Positions 39,205 through 46,066 of a DNA stretch of 64,000 bases are shown piece after piece (the first letter of the stretch is position 1; each line of letters starts with the position of its first letter). This stretch comes from Aplysia californica. Its lineage: Eukaryota > Mollusca > Gastropoda > Aplysiida > Aplysiidae. The stretch is taken from positions 117,964-181,963 of the forward strand of contig NW_004797582.1 in NCBI RefSeq assembly GCF_000002075.1, written 5' to 3'. Position numbers and translations under genes: made by a program. Below the pieces are notes generated by a model that saw only the letters and a program-made list of their open reading frames with translations, was not told the origin of the DNA and did not search any database.

Positions 39205-39922
39205 ATCTCCCATCCTCCCCCTCTTTCTCTCTCTCTGAATTTCTTAAGTCTCACTTTTAGACATGCCCATACTTTCCAGAAAATGTATCTTAAAAAAAAT
39301 TATGACAACTATGTATTTGTGAATAAGTAATGGTACAGCTGTTTCTTGAAAATACACTAACTATTGTAAATGTAATTATTATCTTCTTCAAATTTTCTCC
39401 TTCTTAGTACACTGAAAAATTTACTGAAATCGTCTTCTAAAACTTTTGTATTTTTGCCTTGTGTTTGGGGATCTTAAAGTAATTTTATTTTTACACAAGT
39501 TTAATGTTTTAGTACAGACCCTGTTGATGGGACATCTACTACTTCTTTATTCCATGGCTAACTGAAAGTCTTATTTATTGTAAAGGATTTGCCGTTTTTT
39601 AGATTTTGTTTTAGATGAAGGCTGACTGTTGGAGGGTACTGTTGTTAGGTTCTTTTTCTGTACCGTCCCGTTTTGTTTCTGTCTGTCAGTCTTGCCTTTT
39701 CCCTGCCTGAAATTACTGTCATTGTGTCTTAACCCCCAAAATTAATTAATTAATTAATTTTTGTTAAGAGCTTTCTCCTGGCTTTGCTTCTCACTTGTTT
39801 GGGGGACTGTCTTGTTTTTCAGGTTTGACAATCCATTGCCTTTTCAAGGGGCTCCCTGTGTAGAATCCACTGCAGACTCTTTTCTCAAGCGGATAAAAAA
39901 AGTACTGAAGAATTATGATTAA
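5829..39922 (+). CDS. PARP6/8-like: PARP6/PARP8-type mono-ADP-ribosyltransferase with UBA domain (19 coding exons, 613 aa)
   Basis: Exons: 5829-5924, 8194-8294, 13440-13500, 15535-15625, 16415-16481, 16856-16948, 17810-17935, 18375-18465, 19147-19242, 26557-26649, 27840-27965, 28517-28650, 29645-29693, 30026-30138, 31439-31511, 34496-34657, 36095-36173, 37584-37674, 39823-39922. All introns are GT-AG and the phases join into one frame without a stop. The ATG lies in an exon that starts at 5783, so the 5' UTR is split. Order: acidic N-terminus (MENEEIASDD); SFDDINEMDIDIF and AEAWGLVYQEPVVVRL, matching the conserved N-terminus of human PARP6; UBA-like domain at about 174-210; IPSLERGFLLQ; a Cys motif C258, C261, C278, C283; EPYPSVVNP; then the ART domain from about 392 with SSNRSHIV, FAFHGS (H446), GIYLSP (Y481) and VCTRFFFLFD. 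No catalytic Glu is seen at the third triad position, as expected for a mono-transferase. Length is close to human PARP6 (630 aa). Introns 4-8 are short and repeat-poor; introns 1, 2, 9 and 15 are swollen by transposons. Confidence 0.93.
5940..7667. mobile_element. Non-autonomous hAT-like element A, exact 8-bp TSD
   Basis: The ends are CAGAGCTG and CAGCTCTG, flanked on both sides by TTTGTTTC (5932-5939 and 7668-7675), an exact 8-bp target duplication as made by hAT transposases. Both ends are dense in the word AGTACTT / AAGTAC (5960-6110 and 7510-7660). The interior holds no transposase; about 6200-6858 matches, in reverse, the MITE at 36206-37035 (GGGATCACACTGA block and the GGCGGAGACTACTG end), so it carries an older nested element. 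The target site lies in intron 1, 7 bp beyond the GTAAGT donor hexamer. Confidence 0.85.
8357..9153. mobile_element. Tc1-type MITE with TA target site (CAGTYGAACCTG family)
   Basis: The ends read TA-CAGTTGAAC and GTTCGACTG-TA, in keeping with a TA target site. Inside each end come the words GGCGGCCACT and GGTGGCTGTCTTACACAGG typical of this family. The middle (about 8590-9000) is not seen in the shorter copy at 37377-37554 and may be a later insertion or a longer form. No transposase reading frame is visible. It sits in intron 2. Confidence 0.7.
10200..10455 (-). pseudogene. Mutator-like transposase fragment inside the TTAA element
   Basis: On the minus strand one frame reads FHFICENRKC, then SEPFFSDPSVAAKRWSSG, LINHSINRRIALAMPYIGCG and LTALQTFCGIMNLPPPV. 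The pattern N-R-R-x8-IG-G-x5-FC-x2-M-x-P-PPV is what I recall from the invertebrate proteins annotated as Mutator-like transposase domain (PF20700). The fragment is about 85 residues and has no further coding continuation, so it is a remnant of a longer transposase. Both the family name and the tie to the surrounding TTAA element are inferences. Confidence 0.55.
10971..12273. mobile_element. Non-autonomous hAT-like element B with ACTCGAGT subterminal words
   Basis: The left end TAAAGGTGTGCGAGT and the reverse complement of the right end (TAGAGGTGTGCGAGT) match except for one base. Inside both ends the palindrome ACTCGAGT is repeated many times (10993-11097 and 12148-12244). The flanking 8-bp target duplication is eroded or absent. 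The interior contains several CACCCGGGGTGAGA palindromes near 11480, 11933 and 11970 but no transposase. It is nested inside the TTAA element of intron 2. Confidence 0.7.
12404..12765 (+). mobile_element. tRNA-derived SINE, near full length (family I)
   Basis: The head is tRNA-like: TGGCCTAGTGGTTAGG resembles an A box and GGGTTCGAATCCC a B box. The body includes TCCTTGGGAAAGGCACTTTA, CTCACTTCACCCAGGTGGG and CTTCCCGGGAAGC. It ends with GTAAAGCGCATAGAGC, GCGCTATACAAATG and a tail of ATT units. It is a SINE and not a tRNA gene, because the tRNA 3' half does not fold and the body is shared with diverged copies at 27036-27390, 49487-49812 and 50295-50602. Confidence 0.85.
13213..13320. repeat. Single end of the TACAGTCGAACCTG-type MITE family
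   Basis: TACAGTCCAATCTGTCGAAGATGACC is matched over its first part by the family end, followed by CCATTGTCGAGGAGAAAAATGG. Only one end is seen. It lies in intron 2 just before exon 3. Confidence 0.45.
13991..14524 (+). mobile_element. tRNA-derived SINE (family II) with target duplication
   Basis: The head TTGTGGCCTAGAGGTTAAGG plus GGTCCCGGGTTCGAATTCGG gives clear A- and B-box-like words. The body passes through ATACACGTTAAAGATCCCTT, TGGCCGCCACCTGGGC and TTTCCTACCAAATAAAAATG. The 3' tail GCTCATATGACCTCATGCAG, TTGCGAGCGCTGTAAAAC is followed by an A-rich run. ATGCAAA flanks it (13984-13990 and 14525-14531). The tail is shared with the short SINE copies listed below, which suggests that both use the same LINE partner. 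It sits in intron 3. Confidence 0.8.
14967..15410. repeat. (CT)n microsatellite grading into a CT/CCATCCTCCCC minisatellite
   Basis: Long CT runs are interrupted at regular spacing by CCCATCCTCCCCCTCCTCTCA-type cassettes between about 15050 and 15290, then pure CT again to about 15358. Apparent long Ser-Leu or Arg-Glu reading frames here are artefacts of the repeat. It lies in intron 3 about 125 bp before exon 4. Confidence 0.9.
17810..17935 (+). other. Exon 7 of the PARP6/8-like gene, encoding a UBA-like domain
   Basis: This single exon reads NSLAEIFQMGFRLEDAQAAF and continues with AEGDKQKAVELLLTG. The MGF turn, the spacing and the final AVELLL helix fit the three-helix ubiquitin-associated fold of about 37 residues. 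It lies between a segment that aligns with the vertebrate LQLKKILGMF region and the conserved ER-GFLLQ segment. Both junctions are phase 2, so the exon (126 nt) could be skipped without changing frame. Ubiquitin binding is inferred from the fold only. Confidence 0.75.
20060..21440. repeat. Diverged tandem duplication of a ~0.7-kb unit in intron 9
   Basis: Copy 1 (about 20060-20690) and copy 2 (about 20838-21440) share an ordered series of blocks: GGAAATTCAATGCTGAACAC / GGACATTCAATGCTGAACAC, ATATTGCACATTTTGC, TTGTTTCTAATGTATTTATT, ATCATGATTAGAATT, AACATGCTTCAA, TTTTAAAAGCAGTTTTC and GGTCATTATCAGCCTGTA. Many substitutions separate them, so the duplication is old. Copy 1 ends in a (CA)n run at about 20676-20732. 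No coding content is seen. Confidence 0.75.
22351..23092 (-). mobile_element. Family I SINE fragment on the minus strand, split by an hAT-like insertion
   Basis: GTGTAAAGTGCCTTTCCCAA and GGACACGAGG at the left, and the degraded A-box side (AACGACTAGGTTACCTACCA, ATGCCACC) at the right, are the body and tRNA-like head of family I in reverse. The SINE is interrupted at CCCAGAAC by the element at 22422-23021. Its 3' part is too worn to delimit. Confidence 0.65.
22422..23021. mobile_element. Non-autonomous hAT-like element C, 600 bp, exact 8-bp TSD
   Basis: It begins TAGGGGCGGGC and ends GCCCGTCTCTA, so the inverted ends agree as TAGRGRCGGGC. CCCAGAAC occurs immediately outside both ends (22414-22421 and 23022-23029), an exact 8-bp target duplication. 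The interior is rich in CGAGACGAG and CGAGAAGAGAAAT words and in CpG, unlike its AT-rich surroundings. No transposase. It interrupts an older SINE. Confidence 0.88.
23286..23602 (+). mobile_element. Dimeric short SINE with exact 11-bp TSD
   Basis: ACAATATAATC flanks the element (23275-23285 and 23603-23613). Inside, the head block GGTGCTCTGGTGTGGTTTGC, TTCTTTCCTATCAAA is present twice (from about 23298 and 23366), and the tail block GTTGCGAGCGCCGTAAAAC / GTTGCAAGTGCCGTAAAAC is also present twice (about 23494 and 23566). Because one target duplication encloses all parts, they were inserted together as a dimer. Single copies are at 25674-25860, 54760-54940 and 60906-61082. Confidence 0.8.
23614..25217. 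other. Intron 9 stretch with a (CT)n run and no supported gene
   Basis: A (CT)n/(CTGT)n microsatellite lies at about 24681-24795. The rest shows no repeat ends or coding signal that I can identify. Confidence 0.5.
25218..25586. mobile_element. MITE with CGTGGTGAAATCA inverted ends
   Basis: The left end CGTGGTGAAATCAGACACTC and the right end (reverse complement CGTGGTGGAATCATCGCTC) are inverted repeats; GTCA follows in both. The interior contains TGTGTGGATTTTCTGAAAAA and AGAAAGATGGATATTTTTTC, which recur in the paired copies at 43672-44516. The superfamily is not clear from the ends and no safe target duplication was found. Confidence 0.65.
25674..25860 (-). mobile_element. Short SINE, minus strand, exact 12-bp TSD
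   Basis: GCATAATTGTAT flanks it (25662-25673 and 25861-25872). In its own orientation it starts GTGGGTGGTTGGCGGGTGCT and ends ATATGACCTTATACAGTTGC, GAGCGCCGTAAAA plus an A-rich tail. The variable-length target duplication and the A-rich 3' tail indicate LINE-driven retrotransposition, not a cut-and-paste MITE. Confidence 0.85.
25905..26025. repeat. (TATC)n / (TC)n microsatellite
   Basis: Runs of TATC alternate with CT in intron 9, shortly before the assembly gap. Confidence 0.9.
26214..26313. other. Assembly gap of exactly 100 N
   Basis: Exactly 100 N, the usual placeholder for a gap of unknown size, followed by a G run. It lies in intron 9 about 240 bp before exon 10, so no known coding base is lost. 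Confidence 0.99.
27036..27390 (-). mobile_element. Family I SINE, minus strand, diverged
   Basis: Read in reverse it ends in AATAATAATAAATAGCATTTG at the left (the ATT tail), and passes TACTGCAGCAGGTCTGATAG, CTTCTTGGGTAGCGTACAGT, CACGCCTGGGTGAAGTGAGG and GCAAAGTGCCTTTCCCAA to a worn tRNA-like head near 27370. It lies in intron 10. Confidence 0.75.
27600..27711. repeat. Possible right end of a TTAA-type element
   Basis: GGACTTTAAGGGTTAA (27696-27711) resembles the right ends of the TTAA elements at 31899-32601 and 41992-42280. No matching left end was found in intron 10, so this is only a possible solo end. Confidence 0.3.
30254..30515 (-). mobile_element. Short SINE, minus strand, diverged and with extra sequence
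   Basis: The 3' tail in reverse (AGTAGAGTTTTTACAGCGCT, CGCAAATGCATTCGGTCATA) begins the copy. The middle (GTGACAAACATACAAAAGAA; AGGTTAGG-AAAGAAAAAGCAGC region) resumes at about 30437. Some 100 bp between the two parts are not in other copies. It lies in intron 14. Confidence 0.55.
30659..30920. mobile_element. Small TTAA-flanked element, same family as 41992-42280
   Basis: The right end CTCAGGAGGTCAGGGCTCAA, AGGGTTAA is the reverse complement of the left end at 41992. The left end TTAAACTTTTGAACCCTT is a weaker match to the other terminus. A G run lies at 30691-30708. It sits in intron 14. Confidence 0.6.
31899..32601. mobile_element. piggyBac-like TTAA element, non-autonomous
   Basis: TTAACCCTTAAAACCCT at the left is mirrored by AGGGTTTTAAGGGTTAA at the right, with TTAA at both edges. 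The repeated ATACCGCTGGTAACCGCTG words follow the left end. A short acidic reading frame at 32185-32379 (ISINMTVEDDCNVPHNIDGD) could be the remnant of a transposase N-terminus, but there is no DDD core. It lies in intron 15. Confidence 0.75.
32653..34427. mobile_element. Non-autonomous hAT-like element D with CTCCTTGAA subterminal words
   Basis: The ends are CAGGGTTCC and GGAACCCTG. TTCTTC flanks both (32647-32652 and 34428-34433); allowing one mismatch on each side gives an 8-bp duplication. CTCCTTGAAAACTCCTTGAA is iterated inside both ends (32669-32766 and 34346-34400). The interior has a GGAATCCCGGGGGCCCCTGG duplication near 32816-32852, a C run at 34182-34207, and no transposase. It is the largest block of intron 15. 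Confidence 0.8.
36206..37035. mobile_element. Tc1-type MITE, CAGTAGTCTC ends, TA target site
   Basis: The left end TA-CAGTAGTCTCTACATAAA and the right end reading TTAGGTGGAGACTACTG-TA are inverted repeats flanked by TA. The interior block GGTTCACACTTCAGTGTGAT occurs in reverse within hAT element A near 6300. No transposase is visible. It lies in intron 17. Confidence 0.75.
37377..37554. mobile_element. Tc1-type MITE, 178 bp, TA target site
   Basis: TA-CAGTCGAAATT and GATTTGACTG-TA bound a short element carrying CCATTGTCAAGGGGAAAAGT and GACAGGTGGCTGTCTGACAC. It is a compact member of the family at 8357-9153. Its right end lies only 29 bp before exon 18, close to the likely branch region. Confidence 0.75.
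38188..39220. repeat. (TC)n microsatellite with an 899-N assembly gap inside it
   Basis: CT runs border both sides of N at 38244-39142; the array was evidently not spanned. It lies in intron 18. Long reading frames through it are artefacts of N and of the repeat. Confidence 0.95.
39640..39735. repeat. Copy of a short dispersed repeat (GTTTCTGTCTG / TTTTCCC family)
   Basis: GGTTCTTTTTCTGTACCGTC, TTTGTTTCTGTCTGTCAGTC and CCTTTTCCCTGCCTGAAATT align with the blocks at 47050-47150 and 48590-48740. It lies in intron 18, shortly before the last exon. Confidence 0.5.
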
Positions 39923-40362
39923 TTCTGATCTGTGGCAGAGTGAAAGCGCAAGTTTTGTATATGATTGAGATGTTTGCCATTGTTGTTTGAGCTTGGTGTG
40001 AAAGATTTTAGCGTCCGAGGACGTTTGTGCTGAACTGGCTTGGATCCTAGGGTTCATAAACACTTCTCCGGGATTACTCTCCTGTTGTAAATATAGAAAG
40101 GCTTTTCGGATTTGGCCAAGCCTAGGGGTAGTACTTGAAAGTTGTGTTTCTATTCAATTTGATCAAATTTGTGCTGCATTATCATTTTTTAAAAAATAGT
40201 ATAAAAGCATGGCCATAGGGATTTTTATTTAAGTTTTTTTTTGTTGTTAATTAGTTGTTTTATTTTTTTTTTAAAATAATATAAAAGCATGTCCATAGGG
40301 ATATTAATTTGAATTTCTTTTGGTAATTAGTTGTTTTAGCCTCTACATAGATCATTAGCATA
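39923..40362. other. 3' flank or 3' UTR of the PARP6/8-like gene
   Basis: This follows the stop codon. A block of about 60 bp is partly doubled (AATAGTATAAAAGCATGGCC near 40194 and AATAATATAAAAGCATGTCC near 40275). I see no canonical AATAAA before the mariner insertion, so the transcript end is not placed. Confidence 0.4.
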
Positions 40363-41578
40363 CGAGGGGTATACCAAAAGTTCTTTACCTGACCATGAAT
40401 GAATAATGGTAGAAAGCTGAAACTTGGTACTCACCTTAATCTTTCTCTATATAATATAGTCACCTCCCACAGTTATACATTTTTGCCATCAGTGTATGAC
40501 CTTGAAAAGACCTTGAGAATATTGAAGACCCTCTCTTTCTCAGAAGACCAGCCCTCTACCACTTCTTTGACCTCACCATCACTTTCAAAATGCCTTCCTT
40601 TTAAATCTTTTTTCAGTTTGGAGAATTTTTACAAAAGTGGGACGGGGCTAAATCTGGAGAATAGGGTGGATGTGGCAAAATTCCATACCCACTCCACTCT
40701 CTCGCGCATTTTCTACAGCTTTTCTTGAAGTGTGTGCTGGCGCATTATCGTGAAGCACAAAAATGTCTTTTTGGATCTTTCACGTGCGTTTCCTAAGCCC
40801 AGATCTAACTTCCGCAATTTGAAGCGACGTCGAATCATATTTTCTTAATTGTGATAAACCCAGATCGAACTTCCGGTATTCACAGCGCCGTCGAATAGTT
40901 TTTTTCTTATATTGTGATAGTCCAGATTTGACTTGCGCTGTTCAACGCCAGTCACTGAGCGCGCGTGTGTTGTTGTCGCGTGCGCGCAGACAGTGCAATG
41001 TGTTGACACCACGTCACCATTCAGTTCATAGTATAGTGCTTCGAATTTTGAGTAGGGTTAGGGGAGCTCATTGCGACAGCTAACTTCATGGAAAAAACTT
41101 TCGCTGCGCTTCAAGAGTCAAGTGCCCTTGCTTGAGCTGTCCATAGTGTGACGAGTGAGTACTGAATAGTAAGAGCTACTCTCTAAAGAATTGTTTTATA
41201 ACTCTTGTAGGCTTCTCTTATCACTCTGTCTCGTAACCATCAAATAAAGAGTATTTCTGTATATTTATCCTAATGATTTTAGATATAATGTACTCCAATT
41301 TTTCTACTTTTGAGAAAAATGAGACGAAAATCCATTACATTTATCTGTTTTTAAAAAATAGCACGGTATTTGACTGGCTCTGCCACGCTTCGAATAGCTG
41401 TGAATAGTGCAAAAATCATGAATGTCGAATAGTAGTCGAATGGGCACAGCTCTAATTAAAAGCAGTAATCGAAAATTCCCCAAAATTTACATCCATTCTA
41501 GGAAGATGATTGTTGGCTTTCAGCTTTATACCTTTATTCCTTCATGGTCAGGTAAAAAAAATGTTGGTATGCCCTTCG
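40363..41578 (-). mobile_element. mariner-type transposon relic, broken by another element
   Basis: The left end CGAGGGGTATACCAAAAG, TTTACCTGACCATGAATGAATA and the reverse of the right end (GGCATACCAAC, TTTACCTGACCATGAAGGAATA) are inverted repeats of about 60 bp next to TA. On the minus strand about 40520-40790 encodes the mariner C-terminus: GILPHPPYSPDLAPSHF is clear, and an HDNAPAHT-like stretch precedes it in another frame, so stops and frame changes are numerous. The 5' half of the transposase is missing and replaced by the element at 40797-41454. Confidence 0.75.
40797..41454. mobile_element. Probable hAT-like element E inside the mariner relic
   Basis: The right end GGGCACAGCTCTA (reverse: TAGAGCTGTGCCCATTCG) resembles hAT termini, and CGTCGAAT / GTCGAATAG words repeat near 40828, 40890, 41391, 41423 and 41434. 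At the left, a unit of about 61 bp starting CCCAGATCKAACTTCCG occurs about two and a half times (40798-40950). The left terminus is missing or altered, so the family call is tentative. Confidence 0.5.
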
Positions 41579-41991
41579 TTAATTAATGTCAAAAAACAGT
41601 TTTAATGCATTATTCAGGACTTGATGGTGAAGTCTCTTATTGTCATCTCTGCTTTTTTAGGGATGAACATTTGAAAGCAAAATTGTCCTGTCAAGTTTGA
41701 AGGAACGGGTCTTAAACTTTTTTTAACTAAGAAAATTCAATTTTCTGTAAACAGTAAGAAATTTTTATTTGTTTATAATTTGTTTATAATTTTTGTTCTG
41801 AAGTAAAATTGCAATAATTTGTTTTTGCTTCCCTGTTATATATGTATGTATTTATGTGTGTGCGTGTGTACAAGATACTGTATGACGCAATGTAAAGAGT
41901 TGTGTTTTATTGCATTTTATGAAACAACGATAATTTCTTTACAACTTGCTTTTTAAGTTATTAAAATAGCTTCACTACTTTGTGAGTGTGG

Positions 41992-42280
41992 TTAACTCGT
42001 TGAGCCCTGACCTCCTGAGGCTACCATACCCCTCTGCCTGAGCTCCTGAGCGATATATTACAAACATTCATTTGATCGTCTGAAGCTCATTCCAAATCCC
42101 ACTCAGGGTAGTCAAAAAGATCTTCAAAAAAGTCATAAACGTTTTGTGTAGTAAGCACTGTTTTCCGCTCTCGTTTTGTCTCTGGCGCGCCAGGTTGGGG
42201 ATGGGGTCTTGCTCACCGGTGTACCGGTGGCTAGGTATATGGACAGTTTTACGCGGCACTAGCAGTGCTCAAAGGGTTAA
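41992..42280. mobile_element. Small TTAA-flanked element (TTAACYCKTTGAGC ends)
   Basis: TTAACTCGTTGAGCCCTGAC and the reverse of the right end, TTAACCCTTTGAGCACTGCT, are inverted repeats with TTAA at both edges. It is related to 30659-30920 through the CCTCCTGAGGCTACC and CTGAGCTCCTGAGCGATAT blocks. No transposase. Confidence 0.75.
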
Positions 42281-43671
42281 TATTGTTAGGGAGGGATTTG
42301 AGAAAAATTGTTTTAAAGTTTCCCTTAGATCTGGACCAAGGTCTACTCCTAATCCTGATGAATATTGATCGATGGGTCTGTCGTGTTGTTTGCCTCTGAA
42401 ACCTTTGACAACACTATTACTACGCAAAAAGCAGTTTAAGGCAATTAAGCAGTTTCAAAGTGTCACTAAAACGTTTTTAAAGCAAATTCACAGTCAATTA
42501 GAGACCAGAAATTCTGCAAAATTGTCTTGGCCTTGTTCACGAAATGTGGGAGGGTACATGTTTGTCCGAAGCCTCATATTTTAGTGATCCGTTTATGCAC
42601 ACAAAGGGCGGTATTTGATATATCGCCTAAAAAAAACAAACTTTTTATCTTATCAAGATTTTTAAAAATTTGTTTGGTCACAGGCCTATATGACGAGTGC
42701 CATGCAAAGTTACATGAGCATTGGTAAATTAATAAATGAGCTAGAATATTTTTTAAGTGGTCAGATGAAAATGAATAACCTATAAAAGTACATTCATCCT
42801 GCAACACTTTTAAAAGAGAACATGTTTGTAACGATCTTTCTTTTGTGGTTAAAAATTTTAAAAAGAAGCCGTCTCAATCTTGAATGTGCTTGAAGAAAAG
42901 ATGTATGACTGCTTGAACTGTAGTGGCAAATATATTCACAAATGGATGGCGTAAAGTCACTCCTGACAAATCAAGAATAGTGATCCAAATGTCTGTCTTG
43001 TTACTAGTGAAATAACTCAGAATATGGTCTTAGATTGAAATTGTTTTACGTATATATATATATGATTTTTTTCATTTTGCGTACTTTAGAAAAGGATAAC
43101 AGTACATTTGATGGTACCTGTCTTTCCAGTTAATATCCTAAGATTCCAGACTCATAACTTATACTTTTGCCACAATTCAATGTTTTGCTTGTCATTTTGT
43201 TTAGTTTGAAATACAGTTGAACCTGTTCAAATGACCAGCTGTCAAAGACAAGCAAGTACAAATGACCACTTTCCTCCCTTGCCTTTTTTCTTTACTATAT
43301 AATGACACTGTCCTAGAGTTGTATGCATATTTCTATGAAATGTTTTCAGATACTTAATTTTTAAACATTCCATATTTTGGTTGCCGTCCAGTAAATTTCT
43401 CATTCCTCAAAATAACATTGGGGATATTTTGTCATGTAATACACAAAACCAGTTCATTCTGTGCAATTGAATGCCCAAAATTTTAATGTATTTTGGGCAT
43501 CAGTTTAAGATATTTATGGGAAGATGGTATGTCTCCTTTAGATTCACACGTTTTTTTGGGGGGGGCATGGGTATTTTTGTTTTAAGACAAGAGAATGAGG
43601 AATACTCTATTGTCACTGAGAAATTTTCTGCGTTTGTGCAAAGGTGGTAAAAACACATGTATGTCAATGCA
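42281..43671. other. AT-rich intergenic stretch; one MITE end
   Basis: No gene is supported. TACAGTTGAACCTGTTCAAA at 43213 is one end of the TACAGTCGAACCTG family; the other end is not found nearby. The remainder is unremarkable. Confidence 0.45.
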
Positions 43672-44516
43672 GTGAAATCAGGCGCTCGTCAAAACAATAA
43701 AACTGAGGAAAGTGGCATTTTCCCGCCGTATGGCAATTTTTATTGAAGTTTGGTTTTTCGCTCAACACCTTTAATGTCCATTTAAAATCTCATTTCTGTG
43801 TGGATTTTACAGAGAAATGTTGATTATAGGCACTAATTAATATGTAAATTTTAAGTTTCCAAGGGTTGTCAAGCTATGGAAGTCGCCAAACATTGGCAGC
43901 CTTTTCCCCACTAATTTTACCTCTTGGACCAGGTGACCCCCACCTTCTTCAATCACTGATATCTCAACTGCCATTCAAGATAGACGGGTATTTTTTCATT
44001 TAAAAAATGACAAAGAAGCTGTAAAATGACTCCAATAGGTTAATAACTCTCTATGCCCAAAAATTGGTGAGCATCTGATTTCACCACGATGGCTCACATA
44101 TGTGTCACGACGTGGTGGAATCTGGTGCTCGCCAATTTTTGGGTATGTGGAGTTTTTGGTATCATCTTAAAACTTGTTCAATTGTGTTGCTATTGGCAAC
44201 AAAAAATGCCCGTCTATCTTGAGTAGATGTCAAGATATTTGAGATTGAAGAAAGTGGGGTCGCGTGGTTTCAAAGGTAGAATTAGCGAGAAAATGGTTAT
44301 TTCCATAGCTTGATAGTACATGGAAACTGAAAACTTACTTTTTTTGTGCCTTTAATCAACATTTTTCCGTAAAATCCACCCCAAAATGTGTTCTTAATTG
44401 GGCAACAATGGTGTTAAGCCAAAAAACAAAAATTTAATAAAAAATTATCGAAATGACAGAAACATGTTAGTTTCTTCAATTTCATTATTTCAACGAACGC
44501 CTGATTTCACCACGCT
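43672..44516. mobile_element. Two MITEs in head-to-head inverted orientation (long hairpin)
   Basis: Arm 1 (43672 to about 44090) and arm 2 (44106-44516) are reverse complements over about 400 bp: GTGAAATCAGGCGCTCGTC against the reverse of GAACGCCTGATTTCAC, TGTGTGGATTTTACAGAGAA against the reverse of TTTTTCCGTAAAATCCACCC, and AAGATAGACGGGTATTTTTT against the reverse of ATGCCCGTCTATCTTGAGTA. Only about 15 bp separate them. Each arm equals the single unit at 25218-25586. The transcript of either strand could fold into a long hairpin. Confidence 0.8.
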
Positions 44517-45049
44517 GTCTCACATATAGATAAAGATAATAATACTTAACAAGCCTCCTGGCCACTGAGCAGTTCTGCAAAGTATGGCACTGGTTTGGAC
44601 CTCATCTCATTCAGGGTTTTCAAGCTGCTTGCCTGCTGGCTCCTGCAGTGCCATATTTCAAAGCACTTATCTGCTGATGCTTTACATTTAGAAGTCTCTC
44701 TGTTTATTGTATAAATAATAAAGTCCTTTTAATGGCATTGCTTTTACCTTGTCTGTGGGAACCAAACTGGTAATTAAAAAATTTCTTCTGCATCTTTCGG
44801 AGACCAGGTTCTTGATTCCCGAAAAGTTCCAGTGCCATTCTTCATTTCCCATATGACAGTGACGGCATGTTTTAGTTTGTTCATTTTCTGTATCACTGGG
44901 GAACTTGATCATAATGTCTAGGATAGTTTTATCACTAATGTCTTGCTTTTCCTTGTGCATTCTCTGCTCCATGTGCTAAAAAATTATTTTTGTTCTCTGG
45001 TATCTTTTATTACATGTTGTGATTATTGGTTCAAGTCACAACATGGCTT

Positions 45050-45177
45050 GTATAAGATAAGATAAAACTGTATTGTCCAGATCCTGGCACATTGATGTTT
45101 CACCTCATACACACAAACACACTCACACATGCATGTGCAAGCACGCATACGCATGCAAGTGGGCACACCCATACTCG

Positions 45178-45218
<41 letters not shown>

Positions 45219-45330
45219 ATACACACACACACATCCCCTCCTCCACACACATCAGTGCATATAATCATAATAATACAATAGTATGCTTGCACTCACAGGC
45301 TCACAGTCACATGCATAAATAATAATAATA
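45050..45330. repeat. Retroelement 3'-tail-like repeat with (CA)n
   Basis: GATAAGATAAAACTGTATTGTCC followed by ACACAC and CGCGCGCACACA tracts to about 45250 is typical of LINE/SINE 3' tails next to an expanded microsatellite. Apparent Thr-His reading frames are artefacts. Confidence 0.55.
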
Positions 45331-45387
45331 TAAATGAACAATAATCGTTAACTTTAATAGTGTTAAGGCAAGGTGTGTAATTGTTAG

Positions 45388-46066
45388 TTAACTCTTTCCG
45401 GAGGTATCGCCGATATATCGGCGCGAGTCTACACCCCTCGCAGAAGTATCGCCGATATATCGGCTGTGATAGGGTGCTTCAGTATTGTTTCGTTTTAACA
45501 TGATCCGTCATTTGTAATGACTTTTTATTATTATTTTAAAAACTCGGAAAGGATTTAGGAAATGAAATCATCTAGTTTCATTTAGTCAAAGCGTTGGTTT
45601 GGGGAAAAACAAGTGAATTAGTTTTTGCGGTCTTGCATCTATAAAACGATGTAACCGGACTCAGTATAAATATCATAACTCAAACAAAAATTGGAATATT
45701 GCTTTCAAATAAAAAGCTGTGCATTCAGAAATTTATGGATTATGCTCTTGGCCTGTATATGATAAGATAGCTATGCTGATTTGCTTCCTCATGTTTGGTG
45801 AATGTAATTTTATCAGTCAAAATTTATTTTTCTCGTCGCCATTGCCATTTCTAACCCTTCTAATGCATACTTATGTTCAAAATTAATCCTTGTTTTATAT
45901 TGGCATGTATTCCTCATTCAATTTCCTTCAATTTGATATCATATGTTGCATTTGGAGTGATGGTTTTGCTTCTATGAAGTCATTTTGTACACCACCTGCA
46001 TAGCCAAAGCGAGCCACAGGTTAATTATGTCTAGACCCCAAAAAAACTACTTCCGGAAAGAGTTAA
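45388..46066. mobile_element. piggyBac-like TTAA element, 0.68 kb
   Basis: TTAACTCTTTCCGGA and TCCGGAAAGAGTTAA are perfect 15-bp inverted ends including the TTAA target. Just inside the left end the palindromic phrase ATCGCCGATATATCGGC occurs twice (about 45405 and 45447). No transposase reading frame is visible. Confidence 0.85.
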
